From assembly GCA_949498175.1 (NCBI GenBank), contig CATDDF010000028.1, positions 1 through 60,652 on the forward strand: a stretch of DNA of 60,652 bases, in the 5' to 3' direction. Made by a program: the position numbers and the translations under genes. The first letter of the stretch is position 1. The number at the start of each line of letters is the position of its first letter. Below the pieces are notes generated by a model. That model searched no databases. It was not told the DNA's origin and was given only the letters and a program-made list of their open reading frames with translations. This DNA comes from Alphaproteobacteria bacterium (GTDB lineage Bacteria; Pseudomonadota; Alphaproteobacteria; RS24). This document shows positions 40,660-48,961 of this stretch, piece after piece.

Positions 40660-41055
40660 GTGACGTCAGGAAAATCAGAAAGCGCCTTTCGCACCATTAG
40701 CGAGGTGGCACAGGCGCTTGATGTGAAGCCGCATGTGCTGCGCTTTTGGGAAAGCAAGTTTGACGAGATCCAGCCGGTCAAGCGGGCTGCCGGGCGCCGC
40801 TATTACCGTCCCGAAGATGTTGAACTGATTGCCGGTATCAAGCATTTGCTGCACGGGCAGGGCATGACCATTAAGGGTGTACAAAAGCATCTGAAAGACA
40901 ACGGCATTGCCGATGTGCGCGCATTGGCTTCGGGTGCCAAGTCAAAGCCGGAAGCGGCGCTCAATGAAATCGGCCTCAATCGCCGCAGCAAGCTGGAGGC
41001 CGCGCGGCAAAACCTTGTACAAGCTCGTATCTTATTGGTTGGCGAAGATAATTAG
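40660..41055 (+). CDS. MerR-family transcriptional regulator
   Basis: A 131-residue protein with an N-terminal winged helix of the MerR type ([25 protein letters not shown], then [35 protein letters not shown]). The C-terminal ~50 residues are short and helical with no cysteine effector site, so it is not a metal sensor. The start is GTG 40660. The ihfA-merR pair is conserved in alphaproteobacteria; its targets are unknown. Confidence 0.88.
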   Translation: MTSGKSESAFRTISEVAQALDVKPHVLRFWESKFDEIQPVKRAAGRRYYRPEDVELIAGIKHLLHGQGMTIKGVQKHLKDNGIADVRALASGAKSKPEAALNEIGLNRRSKLEAARQNLVQARILLVGEDN

Positions 41056-41137
41056 TCTGTCTCGCCTTCGAGCTCGGTTTGCTCCGATAATCCGTCGCTT
41101 GCCTTTTTTACTGAAACTGCATAGTAAATGCCTAAGT

Positions 41138-41214
41138 CGGAGCGTAGCGCAGCCCGGTAGCGCACTTGTCTGGGGGACAAGGGGTCGTGGGTTCGAATCC
41201 CGCCGCTCCGACCA
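41138..41214 (+). tRNA. tRNA-Pro(GGG)
   Basis: 77 nt including an encoded CCA. Acceptor CGGAGCG (41138-41144) pairs with CGCTCCG (41204-41210), then A plus CCA. The anticodon stem CTTGT/ACAAG encloses the loop CTGGGGG, giving anticodon GGG (41172-41174), and the T arm carries GGTTCGAATCC. Confidence 0.97.
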
Positions 41215-41233
41215 TTAAAAACTGGAGAAAAAA

Positions 41234-41314
41234 ATGTCTGCAATTTTGCCTATCGTTATTTTTATTGTCGCTTTTGTCGTTCTGAACATTGTTCAGTTCG
41301 GTCGCCCTGACTAA
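41234..41314 (+). CDS. 26-residue single-span membrane peptide
   Basis: Reading from ATG 41234 to TAA 41312-41314 gives a peptide of M-S-A-I-L-P, a run of hydrophobic residues (IVIFIVAFVVLNIV), and the ending QFGRPD. GGAG lies 7 nt before the start. The composition is that of one transmembrane helix with a short polar C-terminus. It begins 19 nt after tRNA-Pro and ends 3 nt before the convergent DUF2842 gene. I infer it is a real small protein from the ribosome site, its coding-like sequence and the position; I cannot name a function. Confidence 0.6.
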   Translation: MSAILPIVIFIVAFVVLNIVQFGRPD

Positions 41315-41317
41315 GGG

Positions 41318-41578
41318 CTATTGCGGTTCATCCGGTCGCTGCATCCAATAAATAATGGCGGCGGCGGGGACAACCCAAGCGACACCCGTGACCAAATAAT
41401 AGAAAAATTCAACGACGCCGTTTTTCGGCACGCTGGTGGTGACGGCGACAGTCATCACAATCAGCGCATAAAATACAATCAGCGCAACCATCAGCACCAG
41501 TCCGATGAGTTTTCTTACCCTAATCGGCAGCCAGGGCTTGTTGAATTTCTTAGGTGATGTTCCAGACATGAGGTTCAT
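41318..41578 (-). CDS. DUF2842 membrane protein
   Basis: An 86-residue inner-membrane protein (83 residues if the ATG at 41569 is used). A basic N-terminus with PIRVRKLIGLVLMVALIVFYAL begins the first span, and a second span lies at ~60-78 (LVTGVAWVVPAAAIIYWMQRPD). This is the DUF2842 pattern, a small two-span family of alphaproteobacteria of unknown role. It is usually next to ctaA, as here (divergent). Confidence 0.8.
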   Translation of the reverse strand: MNLMSGTSPKKFNKPWLPIRVRKLIGLVLMVALIVFYALIVMTVAVTTSVPKNGVVEFFYYLVTGVAWVVPAAAIIYWMQRPDEPQ

Positions 41579-41668
41579 GTAACACGAAGCCGCGCCTTTC
41601 TCCAGTCACTGCCTCTCGCGATGTTTGGTCGCAAGGCGGGGCCGCTGTGAAAAGCCTATATAGAAAGT

Positions 41669-42715
41669 ATGAATTCAAGTGCCATAACTGCGCCCAGCGC
41701 TAGCGATAGGCAAATCGCCCTGTGGCTGTTTACCGTCGCCGGATTTGTTATGTTGATGGTGCTGGTCGGCGGGCTGACGCGGCTGACCGATAGCGGCCTG
41801 TCGATTACCGAATGGGCACCGATACGTGGCGCACTGCCGCCTTTCACGCAAGCCGATTGGCTGGCAGAGTTTGAGAAATATAAACAAATTCCGGAATATC
41901 AACTGGTCAATCTCGGCATGAGCATGGCCGAGTTCAAATTCATTTACTGGTGGGAATGGGGGCATCGTTTCTTGGGTCGCATTGTCGGCTTGGTATTCTT
42001 TATTCCGTTTGTCGTTTTTTTGGTGCAGAAAAAAATCAACCGCCGCCAATTGCCGCCCTTACTCGGCCTGTTTGCGCTTGGCGGGCTGCAAGGCTTTATG
42101 GGGTGGTATATGGTAGCCAGCGGCCTCACTGAGCGGGTCGATGTCAGCCAATATCGCCTTGCCATGCATTTGGGGCTGGCCCTGATTATCTTCGCCGCCG
42201 CGCTTTGGTTGGCGCTCAATTATTGGCGCGGCACGGCGCAAAACGCCGGCATCGGCAAGCATTCTGCCATTGCCGCTATCATTGTTGTCGCGGTGCTGAT
42301 GCAATCGCTGCTCGGCGCGTTGGTGGCCGGTATCAATGCCGGTAAAACCTATACCGACTGGCCGCTTATGGATGGCGATTTCATTCCCTCCGGCCTGTTT
42401 GATATGCAGCCTTTCTGGCTCAATTTCTTTGAAAGCCACCTTACCGTGCAATTTGACCATCGCATGGTTGCCTATGCACTGACCGGTTTTATCGGTTGGC
42501 ATATTCATAGCGTTTTGCGTTCCGGCACGGGTGGGGCGGCGGCACTGTCGGCCAAATGGCTTGGCGGCGCGATGCTGCTGCAAATCGTGCTGGGCATCAG
42601 CGCTTTGATGCTGGCTGTGCCGATTTCATTGGGCGCAGCGCATCAGCTTGGCGCGGTTGCCTTACTGGCGATTGCGGTTACGCATCTGCATATTCTTTAC
42701 AAACAAGCGCTTTAG
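41669..42715 (+). CDS. ctaA: Heme A synthase (COX15/CtaA)
   Basis: CtaA oxidises heme O to heme A for aa3-type cytochrome oxidase. The 348-residue protein has eight hydrophobic spans. It carries LVGGLTRLTDSGLSITEW, EFKFIYWWEWGHRFLGRIVG, DWPLMDGDFIP and the heme-binding histidines in HLTVQFDHRMVAY and GAAHQLGAVALL. The alphaproteobacterial/mitochondrial type. A TATATA lies ~12 nt upstream of the ATG, but no matching -35 was found. Confidence 0.93.
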   Translation: MNSSAITAPSASDRQIALWLFTVAGFVMLMVLVGGLTRLTDSGLSITEWAPIRGALPPFTQADWLAEFEKYKQIPEYQLVNLGMSMAEFKFIYWWEWGHRFLGRIVGLVFFIPFVVFLVQKKINRRQLPPLLGLFALGGLQGFMGWYMVASGLTERVDVSQYRLAMHLGLALIIFAAALWLALNYWRGTAQNAGIGKHSAIAAIIVVAVLMQSLLGALVAGINAGKTYTDWPLMDGDFIPSGLFDMQPFWLNFFESHLTVQFDHRMVAYALTGFIGWHIHSVLRSGTGGAAALSAKWLGGAMLLQIVLGISALMLAVPISLGAAHQLGAVALLAIAVTHLHILYKQAL

Positions 42716-42787
42716 AATACGGTAAATAAATACCAAATTTATAAGCCATTGCTTTTCAACGGTTTTTTAGTGCAATTAAGCATTGCA

Positions 42788-42832
42788 AAGTCGCGTCGCG
42801 CGACTTAAAACACCGCCAATGCCCGAGACGGG
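42788..42832 (+). promoter_or_regulatory. Two hairpins in the rplM-rpsI leader
   Basis: Hairpin 1: AAGTCGCG (42788-42795) with CGCGACTT (42799-42806) around TCG, a perfect 8-bp stem. Hairpin 2: CCCG-AGA-CGGG at 42822-42832. They precede the rplM start (42852) by 46 and 20 nt. Ribosomal-protein leaders often bind their own product; this one is only a structural candidate. Confidence 0.4.
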
Positions 42833-42851
42833 TAGAAACAGGATGAGACAG

Positions 42852-43313
42852 ATGAAAACATATTCTGCAAAACCGGCCGATATTGAGAAGAAATGGATTC
42901 TCATTGATGCCGAAAACATGGTTGTCGGGCGACTGGCTGCCGTGATTGCAACGCGTTTGCGCGGCAAGCATTTGCCAACATTTACGCCGCATATGGATTG
43001 CGGTGATCATGTTGTTGTCATTAATGCCGATAAGGTGAAATTCACCGGTAAGAAAATGGCCGACAAAAAATATTATCGCCATACCGGCTATCCGGGTGGC
43101 ATTAAAGAGACCACGCCGGAAAAAGTGCTGGAAGGCAAGTTTCCTGAGCGTGTTGTGGAAATGGCCGTGAAACGTATGTTGCCGCGTGGCCCGCTGGCAC
43201 GCCAACAACTCCGCAATTTGAAAGTATATGCCGGTAGCGAGCATCCGCACGAGGCACAATCGCCCGAGACGCTCGATGTCGCGGCCATGAACAGCAAGAA
43301 TGTGAGGGCATAG
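42852..43313 (+). CDS. rplM: 50S ribosomal protein L13
   Basis: A 153-residue early-assembly protein of the large subunit. It begins [29 protein letters not shown] and has [18 protein letters not shown] and the signature [31 protein letters not shown] 42852 gives the usual N-terminus; the longer frame from 42783 covers the leader hairpins and is rejected. Cotranscribed with rpsI. Confidence 0.96.
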   Translation: MKTYSAKPADIEKKWILIDAENMVVGRLAAVIATRLRGKHLPTFTPHMDCGDHVVVINADKVKFTGKKMADKKYYRHTGYPGGIKETTPEKVLEGKFPERVVEMAVKRMLPRGPLARQQLRNLKVYAGSEHPHEAQSPETLDVAAMNSKNVRA

Positions 43314-43315
43314 TG

Positions 43316-43831
43316 ATGTCTGAGACAACGGAAACAACTTTGGAAAACCTCGACACGGCGCTCGATACGGCTGCGGCCGGCGAAGAAAGTGCAGCTGTGG
43401 CGGCTGAAACGCCGGTCACACCTGCCGAGCCGAAAATTGACGAGCAAGGCCGCGCCTATGCAACCGGTAAACGGAAAAACGCCATTGCGCGCGTTTGGAT
43501 CAAGCCGGGCAGTGGTGTCATCACGGTCAATGGCAAGGAAGAAGAGAAATTCTTCGCACGCCCTGTGCTGCGCATGATTTTGCGCCAGCCATTGGTCACG
43601 GCGGAGCGTAACGGCCAATTTGACGTAGTCGCGACGGTAAGCGGCGGAGGTCTGTCCGGCCAAGCCGGTGCGGTGCGCCACGGCCTGTCTAAAGCGCTGA
43701 CCTATTACGAGCCGGGCCTGCGCCCTGTGCTGAAAAAAGGTGGCTTCTTGACGCGCGACAGCCGTGTTGTCGAGCGTAAGAAATATGGCCGTGCGAAAGC
43801 GCGCCGTAGCTTCCAATTCTCGAAACGTTAA
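43316..43831 (+). CDS. rpsI: 30S ribosomal protein S9
   Basis: A 171-residue protein whose conserved domain starts near residue 45 ([19 protein letters not shown]) and ends [18 protein letters not shown], the tail that reaches the P-site tRNA. The first ~40 residues are an acidic, Thr/Ala/Glu-rich extension found in alphaproteobacterial S9. The start is ATG 43316, two bases after the rplM stop (GTG 43313 is directly in front). A terminator follows. Confidence 0.96.
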   Translation: MSETTETTLENLDTALDTAAAGEESAAVAAETPVTPAEPKIDEQGRAYATGKRKNAIARVWIKPGSGVITVNGKEEEKFFARPVLRMILRQPLVTAERNGQFDVVATVSGGGLSGQAGAVRHGLSKALTYYEPGLRPVLKKGGFLTRDSRVVERKKYGRAKARRSFQFSKR

Positions 43832-43852
43832 GCCTCTTTGCTTTGGCGAAAG

Positions 43853-43879
43853 AAAAAGGGGCTTTTTGGCCCCTTTTTT
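43853..43879 (+). terminator. Intrinsic terminator of rplM-rpsI
   Basis: AAAAAGGGGC (43853-43862) pairs with GCCCCTTTTT (43869-43878) around TTTTTG, ending in a run of six T. It sits 22 nt after the rpsI stop. Confidence 0.9.
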
Positions 43880-43901
43880 GTTATGAACAAGGAGAAATTT
43901 A

Positions 43902-44387
43902 ATGGGGGATTCGATGTCTGAAAACATTGAAGGCAGCAGCGTCACAATCACGGAAATCATGGATTTCCTACCGCACCGTTATCCATTTCTATTGGTTGAC
44001 CGAGTGGTTGAAATGAATGGTGAGCAATCGGGCGTCGGCATTAAGAATGTCACCGCGTCCGAGCCGTGGTTCACCGGCCATTTTCCGGAAAATCCGGTAT
44101 TTCCCGGTGTTCTGATTATTGAGGCAATTGCGCAAGTGTCAGCCATTTTGGTTCTGCAACACGCGAAAGATAGCGGCAATCCGATTGAGACCAAATTGAT
44201 TTACTTCATGACGGTCGACAAGGTGCGCTTCCGTCATCCGGTAACGCCGGGCGACCAGATGCGGATACAGGTGACGCAAATCAGGCGTCGCGGAATGGCC
44301 TATAAGTTTAAAGGCGAGGTTTATGTTGACGGTCAGTTAATGGCCGAAGGTGAAATTATGGCGGTCAATCACGACCCCGATGCATAA
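43902..44387 (+). CDS. fabZ: 3-hydroxyacyl-ACP dehydratase FabZ
   Basis: FabZ dehydrates 3-hydroxyacyl-ACP in fatty-acid elongation. The 161-residue hotdog protein has FLPHRYPFLLVDRVVE and FTGHFPENPVFPGVLIIEAIAQ, giving catalytic His (GHFP) and Glu (IIEA). ATG 43902 follows AAGGAG at good spacing. It is placed alone between rpsI and argC, away from the lpxD/lpxA genes with which fabZ usually clusters. Confidence 0.94.
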   Translation: MGDSMSENIEGSSVTITEIMDFLPHRYPFLLVDRVVEMNGEQSGVGIKNVTASEPWFTGHFPENPVFPGVLIIEAIAQVSAILVLQHAKDSGNPIETKLIYFMTVDKVRFRHPVTPGDQMRIQVTQIRRRGMAYKFKGEVYVDGQLMAEGEIMAVNHDPDA

Positions 44388-44396
44388 AGGTGCAGT

Positions 44397-45437
44397 ATGA
44401 GCGCGAGCAAAATCAGTGTCGGCATTATCGGCGCGTCGGGTTACACCGGCGCCGATGCCGTGCGCCTGCTCGCAGCGCATCCAAATGCCGAAATTAAGCT
44501 GCTGACGGGCAATGCCCATGCCGGAAAAAAATTGGCCGAAATTTATCCGCAATTTGCGGGATTGGATGTGCCCGCTCTGGTGAAAGCTGAAGACGCTGAC
44601 TGGGGTGGTATTGATGCGGCCATATGCGGTCTGCCGCACTCGACCGCGCAAGATGTTATCGCGCAACTGCCTGACAATGTGAAAATTATTGATATGTCGG
44701 CTGATTTCAGGCTGCGCAATGCAGATATTTATGCCGAATGGTATGGCCGCAGCCATGATAATGCAGACCTGTTGAGCGAGGCGGTTTACGGCCTTTCCGA
44801 GCATTATGCCGTTGAAATTAAAAAGGCGCGGCTGGTCGCCTGCCCGGGCTGCTATCCGACGGCAGCGTTGAGCGCGCTCTTGCCGCTGCTCAAGGCCGGT
44901 GTGTTGAGCAGCGATGATTTGATTATCGACGCCAAGTCAGGCGTCACCGGTGCCGGGCGCAGTTTGAAAGAGCAAAATCTGTTTTCTGAAGTGGCTGAGG
45001 GTATGAATGCCTATGGCGTTGCAGCGCATCGTCATGCCCCTGAGATTGAGCAAGAGGTCGCCAAAGCGGCCGGTCTCGAAGATGTGCGGGTCAATTTCAC
45101 GCCGCATCTCGTGCCGATGAATCGCGGCGAATATGTATCGATTTATGCGCGCGCCAATGGCGCGACCGCGGCTGATATGAAGGCGGCATGGCAAGAATTC
45201 TATTCCGACAAGCCGTTTGTACGCGTGGTCGACGATGTGCCCGCGACGCGGCATGTGCGCGGTTCCAATTACTGCTTGCTGGCAGCCTTTGACGACCGTA
45301 TTGACGGGCGGGTGATTTTGTTCTCGACCCTGGATAATCTGGTAAAGGGTTCAAGCGGGCAGGCCATTCAGAACATGAATTTGATGTTCGGTTTTGATGA
45401 GACGGCCGGTTTGCAGCAGCAACCGCTTTATCCGTAG
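44397..45437 (+). CDS. argC: N-acetyl-gamma-glutamyl-phosphate reductase
   Basis: ArgC reduces N-acetylglutamyl phosphate with NADPH in arginine synthesis. The 346-residue protein has GIIGASGYTGADAVRLLAAH (Rossmann loop), the catalytic Cys in VACPGCYPTAA, and HRHAPEIEQE. Full length, type 1 ArgC. argC after rpsI is the common alphaproteobacterial order, here with fabZ in between. Confidence 0.94.
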   Translation: MSASKISVGIIGASGYTGADAVRLLAAHPNAEIKLLTGNAHAGKKLAEIYPQFAGLDVPALVKAEDADWGGIDAAICGLPHSTAQDVIAQLPDNVKIIDMSADFRLRNADIYAEWYGRSHDNADLLSEAVYGLSEHYAVEIKKARLVACPGCYPTAALSALLPLLKAGVLSSDDLIIDAKSGVTGAGRSLKEQNLFSEVAEGMNAYGVAAHRHAPEIEQEVAKAAGLEDVRVNFTPHLVPMNRGEYVSIYARANGATAADMKAAWQEFYSDKPFVRVVDDVPATRHVRGSNYCLLAAFDDRIDGRVILFSTLDNLVKGSSGQAIQNMNLMFGFDETAGLQQQPLYP

Positions 45438-45500
45438 GGGAAAGTCATGCTATTGCCATATTTGCATTGCACGAAAGGCCTTTAAGTGAACGGAAGAAAG

Positions 45501-46703
45501 ATGGATCACGAATTTCATCGCATAGACAGACTGCCACCTTATGTGTTTGAGCGCGTCAACAAGCTGAAGGCGCAGGCGCGCGCAGACGGCAAAGACATTA
45601 TCGATTTCGGCATGGGTAATCCCGATTTGCCGACACCGGAGCATATTGTCAAAAAACTGGTGGAAACCGTTCGCAATCCGCGCACCCATCGTTATTCTGC
45701 GTCAAAAGGTATTCCGGGCTTGCGTAAGGCGCAGGCCCGCTATTATGAGCGCCGCTTTGGCGTCAAGCTCAACCCTGATACGGAAGTGATAGCGACGCTT
45801 GGCTCGAAAGAGGGCTTTGCCAATATGGCGCAAGCCATCTCCAATCCGGGCGATGTTATTTTGGTGCCGAACCCGACTTATCCGATTCATGCCTTCGGTT
45901 TCATTATTTCGGGTGCCACAATTCGCCATTTGCCGGTGCAAGAAGGCGATGATTTTTTCGCCGTGCTCGACCAAGCGGTGGTGCACAGTCATCCCAAGCC
46001 GAAAGTGCTGGTGCTGAATTATCCGGGCAATCCGACGGCGGAAGTGGTTGGACTCGATTTCTATAAAGAGGTCGTCGCTTATGCCAAAAAACACGATATT
46101 ATTTTATTGTCGGATTTGGCCTATTCCGAGATTTATTTCGATGAAGACAATCCGCCGCCGTCAATTCTTCAGGTGGATGGTGCAAAAGACATAGCGGTTG
46201 AGTTTACCTCGCTGTCAAAAACCTTCTCCATGCCCGGTTGGCGCATGGGCTTTGCTGTCGGTAATGAGAAGCTTATCGGTGCGCTGACCCGCATTAAATC
46301 ATATCTCGATTATGGCGCGTTCACGCCGATACAGGTTGCGGCGGCAGCGGCGCTCGACAGTCCGGAAGAAATCATTCGTGACATTCGCGCGGTTTATAAA
46401 GAGCGCCGCGATGTGCTGATTGACGTGTTTCACCGTGCCGGTTGGAATGTGCCGTCGCCGCCCGCGACCATGTTTGCTTGGGCGCGCATACCCGCCCCAT
46501 TTGCCGATATGAAGTCGCTTGAATTCAGCGAATTACTGCTCAAAGAGGCAGATATTGCCGTTTCACCGGGCATTGGTTTTGGTGAATATGGTGATGATCA
46601 TGTGCGTCTTGCTTTGGTTGAGAACGAGCAGCGTATCCGGCAAGCCGGTCGCAGCTTGAAGCGCTTCATGGACGCGCATCTGGAAAAGAAGAAAACCGCA
46701 TGA
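45501..46703 (+). CDS. Class I/II aminotransferase (alanine transaminase AlaC-like)
   Basis: A 400-residue PLP enzyme. The N-terminus reads FHRIDRLPPYVFERVNKLK, followed by IDFGMGNPDLPTPEHIV, the PLP region YPGNPTAEVV, and the Schiff-base lysine in FTSLSKTFSMPGWRMGFAVG. The pattern is close to AlaC/YfdZ enzymes (pyruvate/glutamate), often mislabelled LL-diaminopimelate aminotransferase. ATG 45501 with GGAAG upstream is preferred to GTG 45486. It overlaps hom by 4 nt, so the two are translationally coupled. Confidence 0.87.
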   Translation: MDHEFHRIDRLPPYVFERVNKLKAQARADGKDIIDFGMGNPDLPTPEHIVKKLVETVRNPRTHRYSASKGIPGLRKAQARYYERRFGVKLNPDTEVIATLGSKEGFANMAQAISNPGDVILVPNPTYPIHAFGFIISGATIRHLPVQEGDDFFAVLDQAVVHSHPKPKVLVLNYPGNPTAEVVGLDFYKEVVAYAKKHDIILLSDLAYSEIYFDEDNPPPSILQVDGAKDIAVEFTSLSKTFSMPGWRMGFAVGNEKLIGALTRIKSYLDYGAFTPIQVAAAAALDSPEEIIRDIRAVYKERRDVLIDVFHRAGWNVPSPPATMFAWARIPAPFADMKSLEFSELLLKEADIAVSPGIGFGEYGDDHVRLALVENEQRIRQAGRSLKRFMDAHLEKKKTA

Positions 46704-47974
46704 GCGACAAAATCCGCATCGGATTGGCCGGTCTCGGAACGGTCGGCGCAACCGTGGCAGCACGCCTGTTGCAGGGGGCTGTGCCGCACGCCGAATTGGT
46801 TGCAGTATCGGCTCGTGACGCAAACAAACAGCGCGGTGTGGATTTAAGCGCTGCTGATTTTGTCGCCGATCCGCAAGAATTGGTAAGCCATCACAATGTT
46901 GATGTCGTCGTTGAGCTGATTGGCGGCGAGAATGGTGTCGCTCTATCGCTGGTTGAGGCGGCACTCAAAAAGGGCAAGCCGGTAGTTACGGCGAATAAGG
47001 CAATGCTGGCTGCCCATGCGGCACCTTTGTCTGAATTGTCGGTCGGCGGCAATGTGCCATTGGCCTTTGAAGCAGCCGTTGCGGGCGGCATTCCGGTTAT
47101 CAAAACCGTGCGCGAAGGACTTGCCGGAAACGATATTCACCGCCTTTGTGGCATTTTAAACGGCACATGCAATTATATTTTGAGCCGTATGGAGGTCGCC
47201 GGCTTGTCTTTTGACGATGCGCTGAAAGAGGCGCAGGAAAAAGGCTTTGCCGAGGCCGATCCCACGCTCGATGTGAGTGGTATGGATGCCGGTCAAAAGC
47301 TAGCTATCTTATCTGCGCTGGCCTATGGCGTTGCGCCGGATATGGATAATATTTCGGTGACCGGCATTGAGGCTATTATGGCGGCGGATATTGCCTTTGC
47401 CGCAGAGTTTGACAGTGTTATCCGCTTGGTCGGTTTGGCAGAGCGCAGCGGCTATGGGATTTACCACAGCGTGGAGCCGGTGCTGGTAAAAAGAAAGCAT
47501 CCTCTGGCGCAAGTGGTGAACGAGTTGAACGCGGTCAGCATCAGCGCCATGCCCCTTGGTGAGATTATGCTGCAAGGGCCGGGTGCCGGTGGTGGGGCGA
47601 CAGCCTCTGCCGTATTGGCCGATGTTTCCGACATTGCATCGGGCTTTGGCCGACCCTTATTCGACAGCACGGTGGCGGCCATGAAAGAATCGGCGTCGAA
47701 AAATGCGCCCGCCAGCGAGTTTTATATTCGCCTTGCACTGGCAGACCAGCCGGGCAGCATGGCTAAAGCGACGCAAATTTTGGCGGAAAACGGGGTTTCC
47801 ATTGAAGAAGTTGTGCAAAGGTCATCAGAAGCAGGTGACAGTCATTTGCCGGTAGTTTTTATTACCCATCAAACGGAAAAAGCTGCTTTGACATCCGCCT
47901 TGTCGGCATTGGAGCAGCAATCGGAAATATGCAATTCGGTGCTTGCTTTGCCGGTATTTGTGGACGAGGTGTAG
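46700..47974 (+). CDS. hom: Homoserine dehydrogenase
   Basis: Hom reduces aspartate semialdehyde to homoserine for methionine and threonine. The 424-residue protein has an NAD(P) fold (IGLAGLGTVGATVAARLL), the catalytic region AFEAAVAGGIPVIKTVREGL with LCGILNGTCNYILSRM, and a C-terminal ACT domain (~345-420; RLALADQPGSMAKATQILAE) for feedback by threonine. The following gene glpX starts 9 nt later. Confidence 0.95.
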   Translation: MSDKIRIGLAGLGTVGATVAARLLQGAVPHAELVAVSARDANKQRGVDLSAADFVADPQELVSHHNVDVVVELIGGENGVALSLVEAALKKGKPVVTANKAMLAAHAAPLSELSVGGNVPLAFEAAVAGGIPVIKTVREGLAGNDIHRLCGILNGTCNYILSRMEVAGLSFDDALKEAQEKGFAEADPTLDVSGMDAGQKLAILSALAYGVAPDMDNISVTGIEAIMAADIAFAAEFDSVIRLVGLAERSGYGIYHSVEPVLVKRKHPLAQVVNELNAVSISAMPLGEIMLQGPGAGGGATASAVLADVSDIASGFGRPLFDSTVAAMKESASKNAPASEFYIRLALADQPGSMAKATQILAENGVSIEEVVQRSSEAGDSHLPVVFITHQTEKAALTSALSALEQQSEICNSVLALPVFVDEV

Positions 47975-47983
47975 GAGATAATT

Positions 47984-48961
47984 ATGGCATCAAAGAAAAT
48001 AGACCGCGTGTTGACATTGGAATTGGCGCGGGTGACGGAACGCGCTGCAGTCGCGGCATCAACGTTGATTGGGCGTGGTGACGAGAAAGCAGCCGACCAA
48101 GCCGCCGTTGATGCCATGCGGCGCGAATTGAACACGCTCAATATTGACGGCGAAGTGGTTATTGGCGAGGGCGAGCGGGATGAAGCACCTATGCTTTACA
48201 TCGGTGAGAAAGTCGGCACGGGCAAAGGCCCGAAAGTGGACATTGCCCTTGATCCGCTGGAAGGGACAACGCTGACTGCCAAAGGCATGCCAAATGCGCT
48301 GGCTGTTGTCGCTATGGCAGAAGGGGGTAGCCTGCTCAATGCCCCTGATGTTTATATGGAAAAAATTGCCATTGGCGGTGGCTATCCGGCAGGGATTGTG
48401 GATTTGGATGCCGACCCGGGCGATAATGTAAAAGCTTTGGCGAAGGCCAAGGGGGTCGGGGTTAACCTGATAAATGTATGTATTCTCGACCGTCCGCGCC
48501 ATGCTGAAATTATCGCCAAAGTGCGCGAAGCCGGTGCACGCGTCACACTGATTACGGATGGCGATATTGCCGGCGTCATTCATTGCACCGATCCGGCAAC
48601 GGGTATCGATATGTATATCGGCACGGGCGGCGCCCCCGAAGGCGTGCTGGCGGCTGCCGGTTTGCGCTGCACGGGCGGGCAAATGCAAGGGCGCTTGGTA
48701 ACAGATAATGAAGACCAAAAAGAGCGCGCCGCCAAAATGGGAATCAAAGATTTCTACAAAAAATACGAAATGGAAGAAATGGCCAGCGGCGATGTTGTGT
48801 TGTCGGTCACCGGTGTGACTTCCGGCTCTATGTTGTCGGGAATTGAACGGCGCGGAGAGGAAATTTGGACGGACACGCTGCTCATGCGCTCATCGACCGG
48901 CACAATTCGCTGGATTAAGGCGCGCCACAGCCATATGGAAAAATTTCACATTGATGACTGA
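47984..48961 (+). CDS. glpX: Class II fructose-1,6-bisphosphatase
   Basis: GlpX dephosphorylates fructose 1,6-bisphosphate in gluconeogenesis. The 325-residue protein has VIGEGERDEAPMLYIGE, the metal site DIALDPLEGTTLTAKG and GTGGAPEGVLAAAGLRC. No class I enzyme is seen here. Its stop overlaps the recJ start by 8 nt; hom-glpX-recJ is a well-known alphaproteobacterial cluster. Confidence 0.95.
   Translation: MASKKIDRVLTLELARVTERAAVAASTLIGRGDEKAADQAAVDAMRRELNTLNIDGEVVIGEGERDEAPMLYIGEKVGTGKGPKVDIALDPLEGTTLTAKGMPNALAVVAMAEGGSLLNAPDVYMEKIAIGGGYPAGIVDLDADPGDNVKALAKAKGVGVNLINVCILDRPRHAEIIAKVREAGARVTLITDGDIAGVIHCTDPATGIDMYIGTGGAPEGVLAAAGLRCTGGQMQGRLVTDNEDQKERAAKMGIKDFYKKYEMEEMASGDVVLSVTGVTSGSMLSGIERRGEEIWTDTLLMRSSTGTIRWIKARHSHMEKFHIDD

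Noticed and set aside
41052-41243. 63-residue frame on the - strand ([19 protein letters not shown])
   Set aside because: It is the antisense of tRNA-Pro(GGG). This peptide type is a well-known annotation artefact.
43088-43960. 290-residue frame opposite rplM/rpsI/fabZ
   Set aside because: It crosses two ribosomal protein genes and a terminator in antisense. Cys/Arg/Phe-rich composition is typical of a shadow frame.
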